A DNA stretch of 55,176 bases, taken from positions 1 to 55,176 of the forward strand of contig CANFOM010000017.1 in the NCBI GenBank assembly GCA_947448725.1, written 5' to 3'. A program made the position numbers and the translations under genes. Below are positions 44,244-53,554 of this stretch, in pieces; position 1 is the first letter of the stretch, and every line of letters begins with the position of its first letter. Source of the DNA: Bacteroidota bacterium. GTDB taxonomy: Bacteria > Bacteroidota > Bacteroidia > Chitinophagales > Chitinophagaceae. The notes under the pieces are model-generated. The model made no database searches. It was given only the letters and a program-made list of their open reading frames with translations, and was not told the DNA's origin.

Positions 44244-45206
44244 ATGAAATTAGCAAAAAAAGTGATTGGTGCCGAATTGGAACTCTTTGAAAAACATTTC
44301 AAAGAAGCAGTAAAAAGCAGGGTTTCCTTGCTAGACCGAATCATGCAATACATTGTAAAACGCAAGGGTAAGCAAATGCGTCCCATGTTTGTTTTACTAT
44401 CTGCCAAATTACATGGCGAAATAAATGATGCTTCTTATAGAGCTGCCTCTTTGGTAGAACTTTTACATACCGCTACTTTAGTACATGACGATGTGGTGGA
44501 TGATGCTTTAGAAAGAAGAGGCATGTTTTCGATCAATGCTTTATGGAAAAATAAAATTGCGGTATTGGTAGGTGACTACTTATTATCCAAAGGCTTATTG
44601 CTCTCTTTAGAAAATAAAGATTTTACCATTTTAACCATCTTATCTACTGCCGTAAAAAAAATGAGCGAGGGAGAATTATTGCAGATAGAGAAAACAAGGA
44701 ATTTAAATTTTGACGAATCTATCTACTACGAAATCATCAATGGCAAAACAGCTTCTTTATTGGCTTCTAGTTGTGCCGCAGGTGCAAGCTCGGTAACTCA
44801 AAATGAACATGTGATTCAGCAAATGCGTGAGTTTGGAGAAAACGTAGGCATGGCCTTTCAAATTAAAGATGATTTATTTGATTATGGGGAAGCAGCCATT
44901 GGCAAACCCACCGGCAATGACATCAAAGAAAAAAAGTTAACCCTGCCTTTAATACATATTTTACAAAAAGTAGCACCTGCATTAAAAAAAGAAATAATCT
45001 ATATTGTAAAAAACAACAATAACGATAAAGACAAAGTAAAATTTGTAATCGACCATGTGGTGCAATACGGTGGAATTGATTATGCCACTACAAAAATGTT
45101 TGAATACCGAGACAAAGCCTTACTCTTATTACATCAATTTCCAGCAAGCGAAACCAGAGATGCGTTAGAGGAATTAGTAAGATACACAACCGATAGAAAA
45201 TTTTAA
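44244..45206 (+). CDS. polyprenyl diphosphate synthase
   Basis: Trans-prenyltransferase of 320 residues from ATG 44244 that elongates farnesyl or geranylgeranyl diphosphate, probably for the menaquinone side chain. The first Asp-rich motif is HDDVVDDALERRG at 81-93 and the second is IKDDLFDYG near 210-217. Further motifs are GKQMRPMFVLLSAKL, VGDYLLSKGLLL and IGKPTGNDIKEKKLTLPL. The recJ start codon overlaps its stop by one base (TAATG). Confidence 0.93.
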   Translation: MKLAKKVIGAELELFEKHFKEAVKSRVSLLDRIMQYIVKRKGKQMRPMFVLLSAKLHGEINDASYRAASLVELLHTATLVHDDVVDDALERRGMFSINALWKNKIAVLVGDYLLSKGLLLSLENKDFTILTILSTAVKKMSEGELLQIEKTRNLNFDESIYYEIINGKTASLLASSCAAGASSVTQNEHVIQQMREFGENVGMAFQIKDDLFDYGEAAIGKPTGNDIKEKKLTLPLIHILQKVAPALKKEIIYIVKNNNNDKDKVKFVIDHVVQYGGIDYATTKMFEYRDKALLLLHQFPASETRDALEELVRYTTDRKF

Positions 45207-46903
45207 TGGAAAAAAGGTGGAATATATTAAGCGCCGATGCTGCCAAAGTGCAAGCTTTGCAAGATGCTTTAAAAATACATCCGCTATTATGTGAACTATT
45301 GGTACAAAGAGGCATATCCGATTTTGAGGCCGCTAAAAAATTCTTCCGACCCAGTTTAGAACACTTACATGATCCATGGTTAATGAAGGACATGCACAAA
45401 GCTGTTGCCAGAATTGAAAATGCAGTTGAAAAAAATCAACACATTTTAGTATTTGGCGACTACGATGTGGATGGAACCACTTCGGTAGCTACCTTGTTTC
45501 AATTTTTAAAGAAGCTCACCCCCAATATTGATTATTATATACCGCATAGATACAAAGAAGGATATGGCATATCAAAAATTGGTATTGATTACGCCAAAGA
45601 AACAGGAATCGATTTAATCATCTCCGTAGACTGTGGTATTAAATCTATTGACCTAGTTACTTATGCCAAAGAATTAGGCATTGACTTTATTATTTGTGAC
45701 CACCATTTACCCGATGCTATTTTGCCACCCGCTATGGCCATCTTAAATCCAAAACAAATAGATTGTACTTATCCATTTAAAGAATTGTGTGGTTGCGGTG
45801 TGGTATTTAAATTAATAACTGCCTTAGCAGAAAAGTATAAACTACCTGCAGAATCTTATTTAGAATATTTAGACTTAGTAGCCACTGCGATTGCTGCTGA
45901 CATAGTTCCTATAGTAGATGAAAATAGAACCATGGCATTCTTTGGATTGCAGCAAGTTAATGAAGCACCTTGTCCAGGCTTACTGGCCTTGATGGAATTG
46001 GCCAAGCAAACCAGTCCTATGCGCATTACTAATTTAGTATTTGCCGTAGCACCAAGGATCAATGCTGCGGGCAGAATGGACGATGCTAAAAAAGCAGTAC
46101 AACTATTTATTGAAAAAGATTACAACAATGCATTGGCCATTGGAGGATTATTACAACAAGATAATTTAGACCGAAGAGAAGCAGACACCACTATTACCGA
46201 AGAAGCCTTAGAACAAATAGAATTAGATCTTCAACACAGCAACAAAAAATCATCGGTAGTATTTCAACCCCATTGGCATAAGGGCGTGGTAGGAATTGTA
46301 GCCAGCAGATTAATTGAAAGGCATTACAAACCCACTATTGTATTAACTCAAAGTGGTGATGTACTTGCAGGAAGTGCCAGAAGTGTAATAGGCTTTAATT
46401 TATATGAAGCATTGCATGCTTGTAGGGAACACTTAATTGGTTACGGAGGGCATTTTGCAGCAGCGGGTATGACCCTTGCACTGGATCAATTAGAACCATT
46501 TAAAGCAGCTTTTGAAAGAGAAGTAAGTGCAAGAATCACCGAAGCGCAATTGGTACCTGAAATAATCATCAATGCCATTTTACCCTTAGATACCATCAAT
46601 AAAAACTTTTTTCAAATCATTACTCAAATGGAACCCTTTGGGCCAGATAATATGCGTCCATTATTTATTGCGAAGGGGGTTTATGACACAGGCTATTCTA
46701 AATTGATGAAGGAAGCACATATTAGTTTTAATGTAACCCAGGGCAATCAAATTATAAAAGGCATTGGCTACAATATGCCACAGCATTTACCAATTGTAAA
46801 ATCGGGAAAGCCATTTGATATTGTATTTCAGTTGCAATTAAATGAATGGCAGGGAAATGAAACAGTACAAATGCAAGTGCTAGATGTAAAAGAAGCTCAA
46901 TAA
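45206..46903 (+). CDS. recJ: single-stranded-DNA exonuclease RecJ
   Basis: 5'-3' ssDNA exonuclease for recombination and mismatch repair, 565 residues. Active-site motifs are FGDYDVDGTTS (Asp85, Asp87, Asp89), ISVDCGI, CDHHLPD (Asp165-His-His), the segment around VATAIAADIVPIVDENR, and in the DHHA1 part the segment GYGGHFAAAGMTLA and GSARSVIGFNLYEAL. The C-terminal OB domain is present. It is translationally coupled to the polyprenyl synthase gene. Confidence 0.96.
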   Translation: MEKRWNILSADAAKVQALQDALKIHPLLCELLVQRGISDFEAAKKFFRPSLEHLHDPWLMKDMHKAVARIENAVEKNQHILVFGDYDVDGTTSVATLFQFLKKLTPNIDYYIPHRYKEGYGISKIGIDYAKETGIDLIISVDCGIKSIDLVTYAKELGIDFIICDHHLPDAILPPAMAILNPKQIDCTYPFKELCGCGVVFKLITALAEKYKLPAESYLEYLDLVATAIAADIVPIVDENRTMAFFGLQQVNEAPCPGLLALMELAKQTSPMRITNLVFAVAPRINAAGRMDDAKKAVQLFIEKDYNNALAIGGLLQQDNLDRREADTTITEEALEQIELDLQHSNKKSSVVFQPHWHKGVVGIVASRLIERHYKPTIVLTQSGDVLAGSARSVIGFNLYEALHACREHLIGYGGHFAAAGMTLALDQLEPFKAAFEREVSARITEAQLVPEIIINAILPLDTINKNFFQIITQMEPFGPDNMRPLFIAKGVYDTGYSKLMKEAHISFNVTQGNQIIKGIGYNMPQHLPIVKSGKPFDIVFQLQLNEWQGNETVQMQVLDVKEAQ

Positions 46904-46969
46904 ATAAAGACCAGTAAAATTTTATTTTAAAATATACTTCTAAAATTTACAGATAAATTATACTCCAAA

Positions 46970-46999
46970 AAAAAGGCGTTCTCAATAGAACGCCTTTTT
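46970..46999. terminator. bidirectional intrinsic terminator between recJ and htpG
   Basis: AAAAAGGCGTTCT and AGAACGCCTTTTT pair perfectly over 13 bp around a CAAT loop, with A-run and T-run at the ends. It serves both recJ (plus) and htpG (minus). Confidence 0.92.
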
Positions 47000-47020
47000 A
47001 GTAAATATTATAAAGGCAAT

Positions 47021-48916
47021 TTACTTTAATAAGTCAACGCTTCTATTAATAAAGTTGGTCAACTCCGCGCCTTTTAATAAACCTTGAGAAAGCAAAGCTA
47101 GGTCGGCTAAATTGCGGGCTTGTTTTTGTTGCTTGTCTACATCCGGTTCGTTTAACAAAGTTTGAAAAATAGCGTGGTTGCCATTGATGGTTAAATTAAC
47201 TTCATCGGGCATTTGCGCATAAAAAGCAGTCATCCCGCCACCGCCCATACTGGCCATATCTTTCATACGACGCATAAATTCGGGGCGAGTAGCAATTACC
47301 GGCGCAGCGTCTTGGCTTAAGCCTTTCACTTCAACTGTAATGGTTGTTTCAGGTATTTGAAATTCAAATAATTTTTTAGCTTGTTCTACTTCATCTTTAG
47401 ATAAAACAGAATCCACATTTTCTTGCTTGTCAATTAAATTATCTACTACATCGGCATCAACACGAACAAACTGAACACCTTCCCATTTCATTTCAACATT
47501 GTTAATGAAAGCGGCATCCACCATGGTTTCTAATTTAATCACTTTATACCCTTTACCTACCGCAGCTTGAATAAAAGCATCCTGACCTACTGGATTGGTG
47601 GTATACAACAATACTTGTTTACCGTCTTTATTTTTTTGATTGGACTCGGTGGCAGTTTTGTATTCATCAAGCGTATAGAAAGTACCGGCTTTAGCGGCAT
47701 CTTCTAATATTAAAAACTTGTTTCCTTTTTCTAAAAACTTATCGTCGGTAATCATGCCATATTTAACAAAAAGTCCAAGGCTTTCCCATTTTTCTTCGAA
47801 AGCTTTGCGATCATTGTTAAAAATTTCTTCTAATTTATCGGCAACTTTTTTAGTAATGTGTGCATTGATCTTTTTAACGTTAGGGTCGCCTTGCAAATAG
47901 CTACGGCTCACGTTTAAAGGAATATCTGGGCTATCAATAACGCCATGCAATAACATTAAAAATTCAGGAACAATATCTTTCACTTCATCGGTCACAAAAA
48001 CCTGGTTGCAATACAACTGAATTTTGTCCTTTTGAATTTCAAAGCTTTGTTTGATTTTAGGAAAATATAAAATACCTGTAAGGTTAAAAGGATAATCCAC
48101 GTTTAGGTGAATCCAAAACAAAGGGGTTTCACCAAAAGGATATAATTCTTTATAAAAGTTTTCGTAATCTTCTTTAGTAAGGTCTGCGGGTTTACGAATC
48201 CATAAAGGATTGGTATTGTTGATAGGTTTTTCTATTTCCGCTTCTTTACCTTCTTTAGCTTTTCCTCCTGCATCAGATGCTTTCGCATCTTCTTCTTTCA
48301 CTTCTGCATTGGCGTCGGTAAAATAAATAGCAACGGGTAAGAATTTACAAAAGCGATCCAAGATCGATTTCACACGATTGGCTTCTAAGAACTCTGCGCT
48401 TTCTTCGTTGATGTGTAAAACAATTTTAGTACCGCGGGCACTGTAGTCCACTTCATACAATTCATATTCGGTGCTACCGTCGCAGCTCCAAAAAACACCA
48501 GGGGTATCTTTATGGCTTCTACTGTAGATGTCTACCTTTTCACTGACCATAAAGGCGCTATAAAAACCTAAACCAAAGTGACCAATAATGCTAGCGTCTT
48601 TGTATTTGGTAACAAATTCTTCGGCGCCGCTAAAGGCAACTTGGTTAATATATTTATCTACTTCTTCGGAGGACATCCCAATACCATTGTCCATAATGGT
48701 CAATGTTTTTTCTTTGGCATCTAAAATCACATCTACTCTAAGGTTACCAATATCGCCTTTTACTTCGCCTTTTGCACTTAAAGTTTTTAATTTTTGGGAA
48801 GCATCCACTGCGTTACTAACCAGCTCACGTAAAAATATTTCGTGGTCGCTGTATAAGAACTTTTTAATGATAGGAAAGATGTTCTCTGTCTGAACCCTTA
48901 TTTGACCTTTTTGCAT
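47021..48916 (-). CDS. htpG: molecular chaperone HtpG (Hsp90)
   Basis: Homodimeric ATP-dependent chaperone, 631 residues from ATG 48916 (MQKGQIRVQTENIF, the usual N-terminus); a 22-residue upstream extension is rejected. The Bergerat ATP site shows FLRELVSNAVDASQKL, IMDNGIGMSSEEVDKYI and GHFGLGFYSAFMVS. The middle domain contains LNVDYPFNLTGILYFPK and DSPDIPLNVSRSYLQ. A charged Lys/Glu linker (about 210-245) and a C-terminal dimerisation domain follow. It ends at the shared terminator with recJ. Confidence 0.96.
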   Translation of the reverse strand: MQKGQIRVQTENIFPIIKKFLYSDHEIFLRELVSNAVDASQKLKTLSAKGEVKGDIGNLRVDVILDAKEKTLTIMDNGIGMSSEEVDKYINQVAFSGAEEFVTKYKDASIIGHFGLGFYSAFMVSEKVDIYSRSHKDTPGVFWSCDGSTEYELYEVDYSARGTKIVLHINEESAEFLEANRVKSILDRFCKFLPVAIYFTDANAEVKEEDAKASDAGGKAKEGKEAEIEKPINNTNPLWIRKPADLTKEDYENFYKELYPFGETPLFWIHLNVDYPFNLTGILYFPKIKQSFEIQKDKIQLYCNQVFVTDEVKDIVPEFLMLLHGVIDSPDIPLNVSRSYLQGDPNVKKINAHITKKVADKLEEIFNNDRKAFEEKWESLGLFVKYGMITDDKFLEKGNKFLILEDAAKAGTFYTLDEYKTATESNQKNKDGKQVLLYTTNPVGQDAFIQAAVGKGYKVIKLETMVDAAFINNVEMKWEGVQFVRVDADVVDNLIDKQENVDSVLSKDEVEQAKKLFEFQIPETTITVEVKGLSQDAAPVIATRPEFMRRMKDMASMGGGGMTAFYAQMPDEVNLTINGNHAIFQTLLNEPDVDKQQKQARNLADLALLSQGLLKGAELTNFINRSVDLLK

Positions 48917-48991
48917 AGTTCGATTGTTTAGTGGTACTATAGCAAAGTGGGTACCAAAGCCCAAATACTGCCAAGCTGTCAAGTAAAGGGG

Positions 48992-49840
48992 CTAGTTAGG
49001 CAAGTTTTTCAGCCAGGCAGCCCCGGTACAGCGCTTCCCCCTCAACAAAATGTCACTTGTGTCTCGGAGGAGAATTTGTTTTTCAGTATTAAAAACTGAA
49101 TAAATTCCCACTAGTTCCCCATTCCCCGTAGGCAATTTTACACCAGCAAAATCCGCATATCCACTAGTTCTTAAATAGATAGTCCCCCCTGTACAAAATT
49201 TTAAAGCTCTACTTGCACCAATTTTATTTTTTTTATCCGCATAGGTTTGCGCAGTGTCATTAGCCGCAAATTCTACTCCAACAATTTTTATTAGCCTTCC
49301 CTGCAAAGTATCGGATAAGTTTTTAGGGACTACCATTAATGGAACAATTGGACTATTTTCTTTTAGAATAGAAATATACTTTGAATACAATGGCGCTGGA
49401 ATTCCAACAGAAACTAGACTACCACTTGATGTATCTACAGATGCTGCCAATTGTACCATTTTCCGATAATCAGTTAAATATAAATTTTTAAGATTAATAC
49501 GAATCAAGCTTCCAACTGGATAGCTTTGATAAAGCGAAACTCCATCTAATAACAATACAATCCCCCCAGTACTGTCTTGTACACATAAAGATTTATAAAT
49601 ATTGTCATGTTCGTCATTTGCTACTACAACTCCTTTGATATAAATTGAATGCGTAAGCCCCTCGACTGCACCAAAATTATGCAACTTCCTTAAAGATCTG
49701 ATAGAAATCAAAGTGTCGTTATTGTTTTCCGTCAATGATTCGGCGTAAGCGGCTTGCTTTAAGCATGCAATAGAAAAAAACATCATTAATAGAATTAATG
49801 AGTTAATAAGTAACAGGCTTATTGATTTTTTAAATTTCAT
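48992..49840 (-). CDS. DUF5689 domain protein, secreted
   Basis: Protein of 282 residues with an N-terminal export signal (hydrophobic 8-26). Cleavage could be by signal peptidase I after AYA (residues about 32-34) or at the Cys of SIAC, whose lipobox is poor. The rest matches DUF5689: IYIKGVVVANDEHDNIYKSL, CVQDSTGGIVLLLDGVSLYQ, YPVGSLIRINLKNLYLTDYR and a late LVGIYSVFNTEKQILLRDTSDI. It looks like an OB-type surface module. It is 16 bases downstream of the receptor-like barrel gene, so the two should act together at the outer membrane. Confidence 0.8.
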   Translation of the reverse strand: MKFKKSISLLLINSLILLMMFFSIACLKQAAYAESLTENNNDTLISIRSLRKLHNFGAVEGLTHSIYIKGVVVANDEHDNIYKSLCVQDSTGGIVLLLDGVSLYQSYPVGSLIRINLKNLYLTDYRKMVQLAASVDTSSGSLVSVGIPAPLYSKYISILKENSPIVPLMVVPKNLSDTLQGRLIKIVGVEFAANDTAQTYADKKNKIGASRALKFCTGGTIYLRTSGYADFAGVKLPTGNGELVGIYSVFNTEKQILLRDTSDILLRGKRCTGAAWLKNLPN

Positions 49841-49856
49841 AATTAATATTTAATTG

Positions 49857-52313
49857 TTATTGAATTTGAAACTGCAAGCTGAATGAATAAACAATTCCTT
49901 GATCATACAAATACTTTAATGGAAATTTATTTGTATTCAATCCTATATAATCGAATCTGGATTGCTCATAAGCTACTACTGGAATTAATGTATTAAATAT
50001 ATTTCGCCAACTTAAATTGCATAATAGTAAATAGGTATGCTGATTTTTCTTAAAAAGAAACGACTTTGATAAAAAAGCATTTGTAGTAAATTGGTCAGGT
50101 AAAAAATTACTACGTAAAATTTGATCGCGCATTGTATTAGATGATAATGTGTTAAGAAATAAAAAAGACCTTCTGAAATAGTCATAGCTAATGGATCTTC
50201 GGCCTACACTTAAAGCAGTCAACCCCAATTTAAATGAACTAGATAGCTGATATTGAACGTTAATTGCATTGACTATTTCAGGACTATTTGAGGCAGGCAA
50301 ATTATTAAGATGAATTGTCCCAGATTCTACTTTATACAAATCATTTACAAGCATAATTTGATAAATTGGATTGTTAGTAAACACATATTTACCAATAGCG
50401 CTAACTAAAGACAACTGAATATTCCCAGAAAGTACTGTTTCTAATGAAGCTTCCATCCCCTCATAATGTTTTTGCATTTGTCCAACCACCCCATACACAA
50501 AAGAGGCATATTTATCGTGGTAGAACATTCTTTTTTCAGACTCGTTGTAAACATTCTGTAAAAAATAGCTAGTAGTAAATTTGGTATAAACCCCTCGATA
50601 AAAAAATGTTAAGTCTAGCCCCTTATTTACTACTGGCAACAAATAGGGGCCTATTGCTGGCAAAATACTCGGATCAATATAGATTGAACCCGAGTTGGGT
50701 GATAATTGTTGATTAAATAAAACTGCTCTTGTATACAATCGACCGGATATTTTATAAAGTAACTGACCTTTTACTCCGAAGCCAGGAAAAGACAAAAGTG
50801 GAGAAACGCCTAATGAGCTAGCAGGGAATAACCCATTTTGATTCAGCCCTTCTCTATTATAATAATCCTGTGTGCCATTCATTCCAAATGAAAACTCCCA
50901 TCTTGAACTCTCCTTTTTAATTTGCAACCATTCCACCATGCCAATAGAGGATAGAATATAATTATCCCCCCATTGCTCCCCTTCTTTTATTTTCTTATTA
51001 GGATGCTGAATGTCATTTTGAAAGCTATTGGAAATACCATCATCATTGATCCACCCATTATAATTATAATAAAAAAGCCCCCCTAAAAGATTTTCTAAAA
51101 TATTTGTATGTTGAATCTGATCACTTGAAAAACGAGCGCCCAAACTCCAACTCCAGTAATCATTCCATTGAAAATTAAGTTGATAGGAAGCTCTAAATAA
51201 TAAAACCTGCGCTATTTGATTGTTAATTATATAATAGGATCTTCGGGAAGGACTACTTTGATTAATTTTTTCAATTTGATTGAAGTTGATTTGCAAAGCT
51301 TGCGGATTTTCCTGATACCATTTAATTAAGTTTTGTTTAGTAATACTATCCTTTGCATAACTAGGTAAATAACGATAATAATCTGGTCTTGGATCTGCAG
51401 TTTTATTCCAGTCTAACTGTTTTGATGATTGTGTCCCAATTGCCACCCCTAATGAGAACTGAGTGGAAACCATTTCGTCATATTTCTTATTAAAGATGAA
51501 TGAAAAAACGGGTGTGTTATTTTGCTTGCTATTAGGAAAATAAGCTTGGCCATTTAACCAGCCCCAGCTTGGATTGTAATTTCTTTGACCAGATAACTCA
51601 ATCGCTTCTTTTACTGAAGGAGCTGCCTTACCTTGACTATTACTACCCCACCAGAAAAGCAAGCTCAAAGATCTATTTTTAGAAAATGTTTTTTCAACAC
51701 TTAAAGACAAACCACTTAATCTTTTGAATCCCTGTGGCAATATTCCATTCGGCGTTTCTTGTATAGCCAATATTGAATGTACCCACCAATTTTTTTTTAA
51801 TTTTCCCGAACTAAATTCAAAATGAAAATTGCTAAAATTAGCGCTATTGGAAATGGCGGCTCCAAACCCTACCCCTTTCTTAAAAAGTCTTGCACTGGCA
51901 TTTAAATAGTTAGCGTATCCTTTAACCTCAAATCCCATTTCATTGTATTCATAGTTTTCAGCACTTCCTCCTTTTTTAAATGTTTTATACAAGGCATTGT
52001 AAGAAGCATTACTATTCCATCCTGACAATTTAGAATCCCAATTAATCCCATTAATTATAATAGCTCGATGTACTTGCCCTCGGGGAGTCCAATTAAAAAC
52101 GAACCCATTAAATTGCGCAATAGTAATAACGGGTGTTGTATTTGCATTTAATAAAGTAGGCACCCAGTAGTAAGCCCTTTCATCTTCGTCATAAATAGAT
52201 TGCTTAGGCAATTCTTCTTCAGATTGAGCCATTAGCTTAAAGCATATCTGAAACAATAAAAAAAATAAAAATAAAAATTTTAAAAAGGCTTTCTTACAGT
52301 ACATTTTTTTCAC
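49857..52313 (-). CDS. TonB-dependent-receptor-like outer-membrane barrel
   Basis: Protein of 818 residues with a signal peptide (1-29, ending LMA). A short N-terminal part contains WVPTLLNANTT and RAIIINGINWDSKL, which resemble the start of the plug in Bacteroidota receptors that accompany DUF5689 proteins. There is no carboxypeptidase-like extension, and the usual plug glycines are not obvious. A long barrel follows with dense aromatic strands, ending in GIVYSFSLQFQIQ. The plug looks reduced and may not occlude or contact TonB normally. It is divergent from a secreted nuclease/phosphatase gene. Confidence 0.72.
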   Translation of the reverse strand: MKKMYCKKAFLKFLFLFFLLFQICFKLMAQSEEELPKQSIYDEDERAYYWVPTLLNANTTPVITIAQFNGFVFNWTPRGQVHRAIIINGINWDSKLSGWNSNASYNALYKTFKKGGSAENYEYNEMGFEVKGYANYLNASARLFKKGVGFGAAISNSANFSNFHFEFSSGKLKKNWWVHSILAIQETPNGILPQGFKRLSGLSLSVEKTFSKNRSLSLLFWWGSNSQGKAAPSVKEAIELSGQRNYNPSWGWLNGQAYFPNSKQNNTPVFSFIFNKKYDEMVSTQFSLGVAIGTQSSKQLDWNKTADPRPDYYRYLPSYAKDSITKQNLIKWYQENPQALQINFNQIEKINQSSPSRRSYYIINNQIAQVLLFRASYQLNFQWNDYWSWSLGARFSSDQIQHTNILENLLGGLFYYNYNGWINDDGISNSFQNDIQHPNKKIKEGEQWGDNYILSSIGMVEWLQIKKESSRWEFSFGMNGTQDYYNREGLNQNGLFPASSLGVSPLLSFPGFGVKGQLLYKISGRLYTRAVLFNQQLSPNSGSIYIDPSILPAIGPYLLPVVNKGLDLTFFYRGVYTKFTTSYFLQNVYNESEKRMFYHDKYASFVYGVVGQMQKHYEGMEASLETVLSGNIQLSLVSAIGKYVFTNNPIYQIMLVNDLYKVESGTIHLNNLPASNSPEIVNAINVQYQLSSSFKLGLTALSVGRRSISYDYFRRSFLFLNTLSSNTMRDQILRSNFLPDQFTTNAFLSKSFLFKKNQHTYLLLCNLSWRNIFNTLIPVVAYEQSRFDYIGLNTNKFPLKYLYDQGIVYSFSLQFQIQ

Positions 52314-52418
52314 TTGAATGAATGCACAATTTGAACATTATTTGTATTGTGTTTGTTTCGGCAAATACTTAAAATAGAAGTCTTTATTTCCTTATCATTG
52401 ATTTATTAAGAATATTAA

Positions 52419-53456
52419 ATGAGAAATATATTTATACTATTGCTCTTTAGCTGTATGATAGAGTTAAATGCACAGCCTATTATAATAGGATTTTACAATT
52501 GTGAAAACTTTTATGATACGACCAATCAATTACATGTTATTGATGAAGATTTTTTACCTAATAGTGGGAAAGAATACAATAGTGCTGCTTTTGAAATAAA
52601 ATCAAAGCGTATTGCAAGAGTGATTTTAAACATGGGTCTGTTAGATCACGCTGAAGGTATTGGATTAATGGGCTTAGCAGAAATTGAAAATAAAATAGTG
52701 CTTAATAATCTATTAGAAAACCCATTAATAAGAAAGTATCATTATAAATTCATCCATTTTGATTCTAAAGATCCTCGGGGGGTGGATGTTGCATTAATTT
52801 ACAACCCACTTTATTTTACGCCCTACCAATACAAACCAGTTACCCTAACTGACGATACCCACTTTAACAATTATGCTACAAGAGATATATTATATGTCAA
52901 GGGTTTACTCAATAATATTTGGGTTCATATTTTGGTAAACCATTGGCCAAGTAGAAGAGGAGGAGAAAGCAGTTCTATTTCGAAAAGAATTTGGGCTGCC
53001 AGTGTTTGTAAAAAAATTATAGATAGTGTTCAACTTACTGACCCAACAGCAAAATTTATCGTCATGGGCGACTTTAATGACAATCCAGATAATAAAAGCA
53101 TACAATTGCTTAACCTACTTAACCCATTTTTGCCTCTATATAAAAAAGGGATGGGCAGTATTGCTTTCAGAGATAGTTGGAACTTATTTGATCAAATCCT
53201 CGTCAGCCCCAATTGGGCATCCTCAAAAAGTTCAGAAACCTTACCCAACCCTTCTGCTCCTCCTTTGCCTTTGAATACCCTAACCTACTACAAACCAATC
53301 ATTTACACCAATCCCGACCTAATCGAAACCCAGGGTAAATACCGGGGATACCCCAAAAGAACCTATGATGGAGACCAATTTAGGGGTGGATACAGCGATC
53401 ATTTCCCGGTAGCCTTAATTTTTAAGGCAAAAAATGCCGAAAAACCTTTGAAATAG
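52419..53456 (+). CDS. secreted endonuclease/exonuclease/phosphatase family protein
   Basis: Protein of 345 residues with a signal peptide (1-18, ending LNA) and a complete EEP fold. IGFYNCENF holds Asn, GLAEIENK the metal-binding Glu, NHWPSRRGG the His, VMGDFNDNP the Asp-x-Asn, DSWNLFDQI the following Asp, and GGYSDHFPVALIF the catalytic SDH. All active residues are present, so it should be an active periplasmic or extracellular Mg-dependent nuclease or phosphodiesterase. It is divergent from the receptor-like barrel and DUF5689 genes, a neighbourhood that suggests release of nutrients from DNA or phosphate esters. Confidence 0.88.
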   Translation: MRNIFILLLFSCMIELNAQPIIIGFYNCENFYDTTNQLHVIDEDFLPNSGKEYNSAAFEIKSKRIARVILNMGLLDHAEGIGLMGLAEIENKIVLNNLLENPLIRKYHYKFIHFDSKDPRGVDVALIYNPLYFTPYQYKPVTLTDDTHFNNYATRDILYVKGLLNNIWVHILVNHWPSRRGGESSSISKRIWAASVCKKIIDSVQLTDPTAKFIVMGDFNDNPDNKSIQLLNLLNPFLPLYKKGMGSIAFRDSWNLFDQILVSPNWASSKSSETLPNPSAPPLPLNTLTYYKPIIYTNPDLIETQGKYRGYPKRTYDGDQFRGGYSDHFPVALIFKAKNAEKPLK

Positions 53457-53475
53457 CCTACCTTCGCCGTCCCAA
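53456..53475 (+). promoter_or_regulatory. promoter of the rpsF operon (TACCTTCG type)
   Basis: The -7-like box TACCTTCG (53459-53466) sits in a 20-base block that matches 16 of 20 positions with the block upstream of the RRM gene at 54900-54919. TTCG replaces the usual TTTG in both. The block begins inside the stop codon region of the upstream gene. Confidence 0.6.
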
Positions 53476-53512
53476 ATCTGTTTTGGCAGATTCATTCCGA
53501 GCAATCGGAATG
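53472..53512 (+). promoter_or_regulatory. structured 5' leader of rpsF-rpsR-rplI
   Basis: CATTCCGA and TCGGAATG (53493-53512) form a perfect 8-bp hairpin with a GCAA tetraloop of the GNRA class. Just before it, AATCTG/CAGATT (53475-53492) and CCAAA/TTTGG (53472-53486) are two mutually exclusive hairpins. The S6:S18 protein pair is known to repress its own operon through a leader hairpin with CCG; CCG is present here but within the stem, so the match is only suggestive. Confidence 0.5.
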
Positions 53513-53554
53513 TCCACTGGGAAAAACCAATTATTTAACCAATAAATTCAAGTA

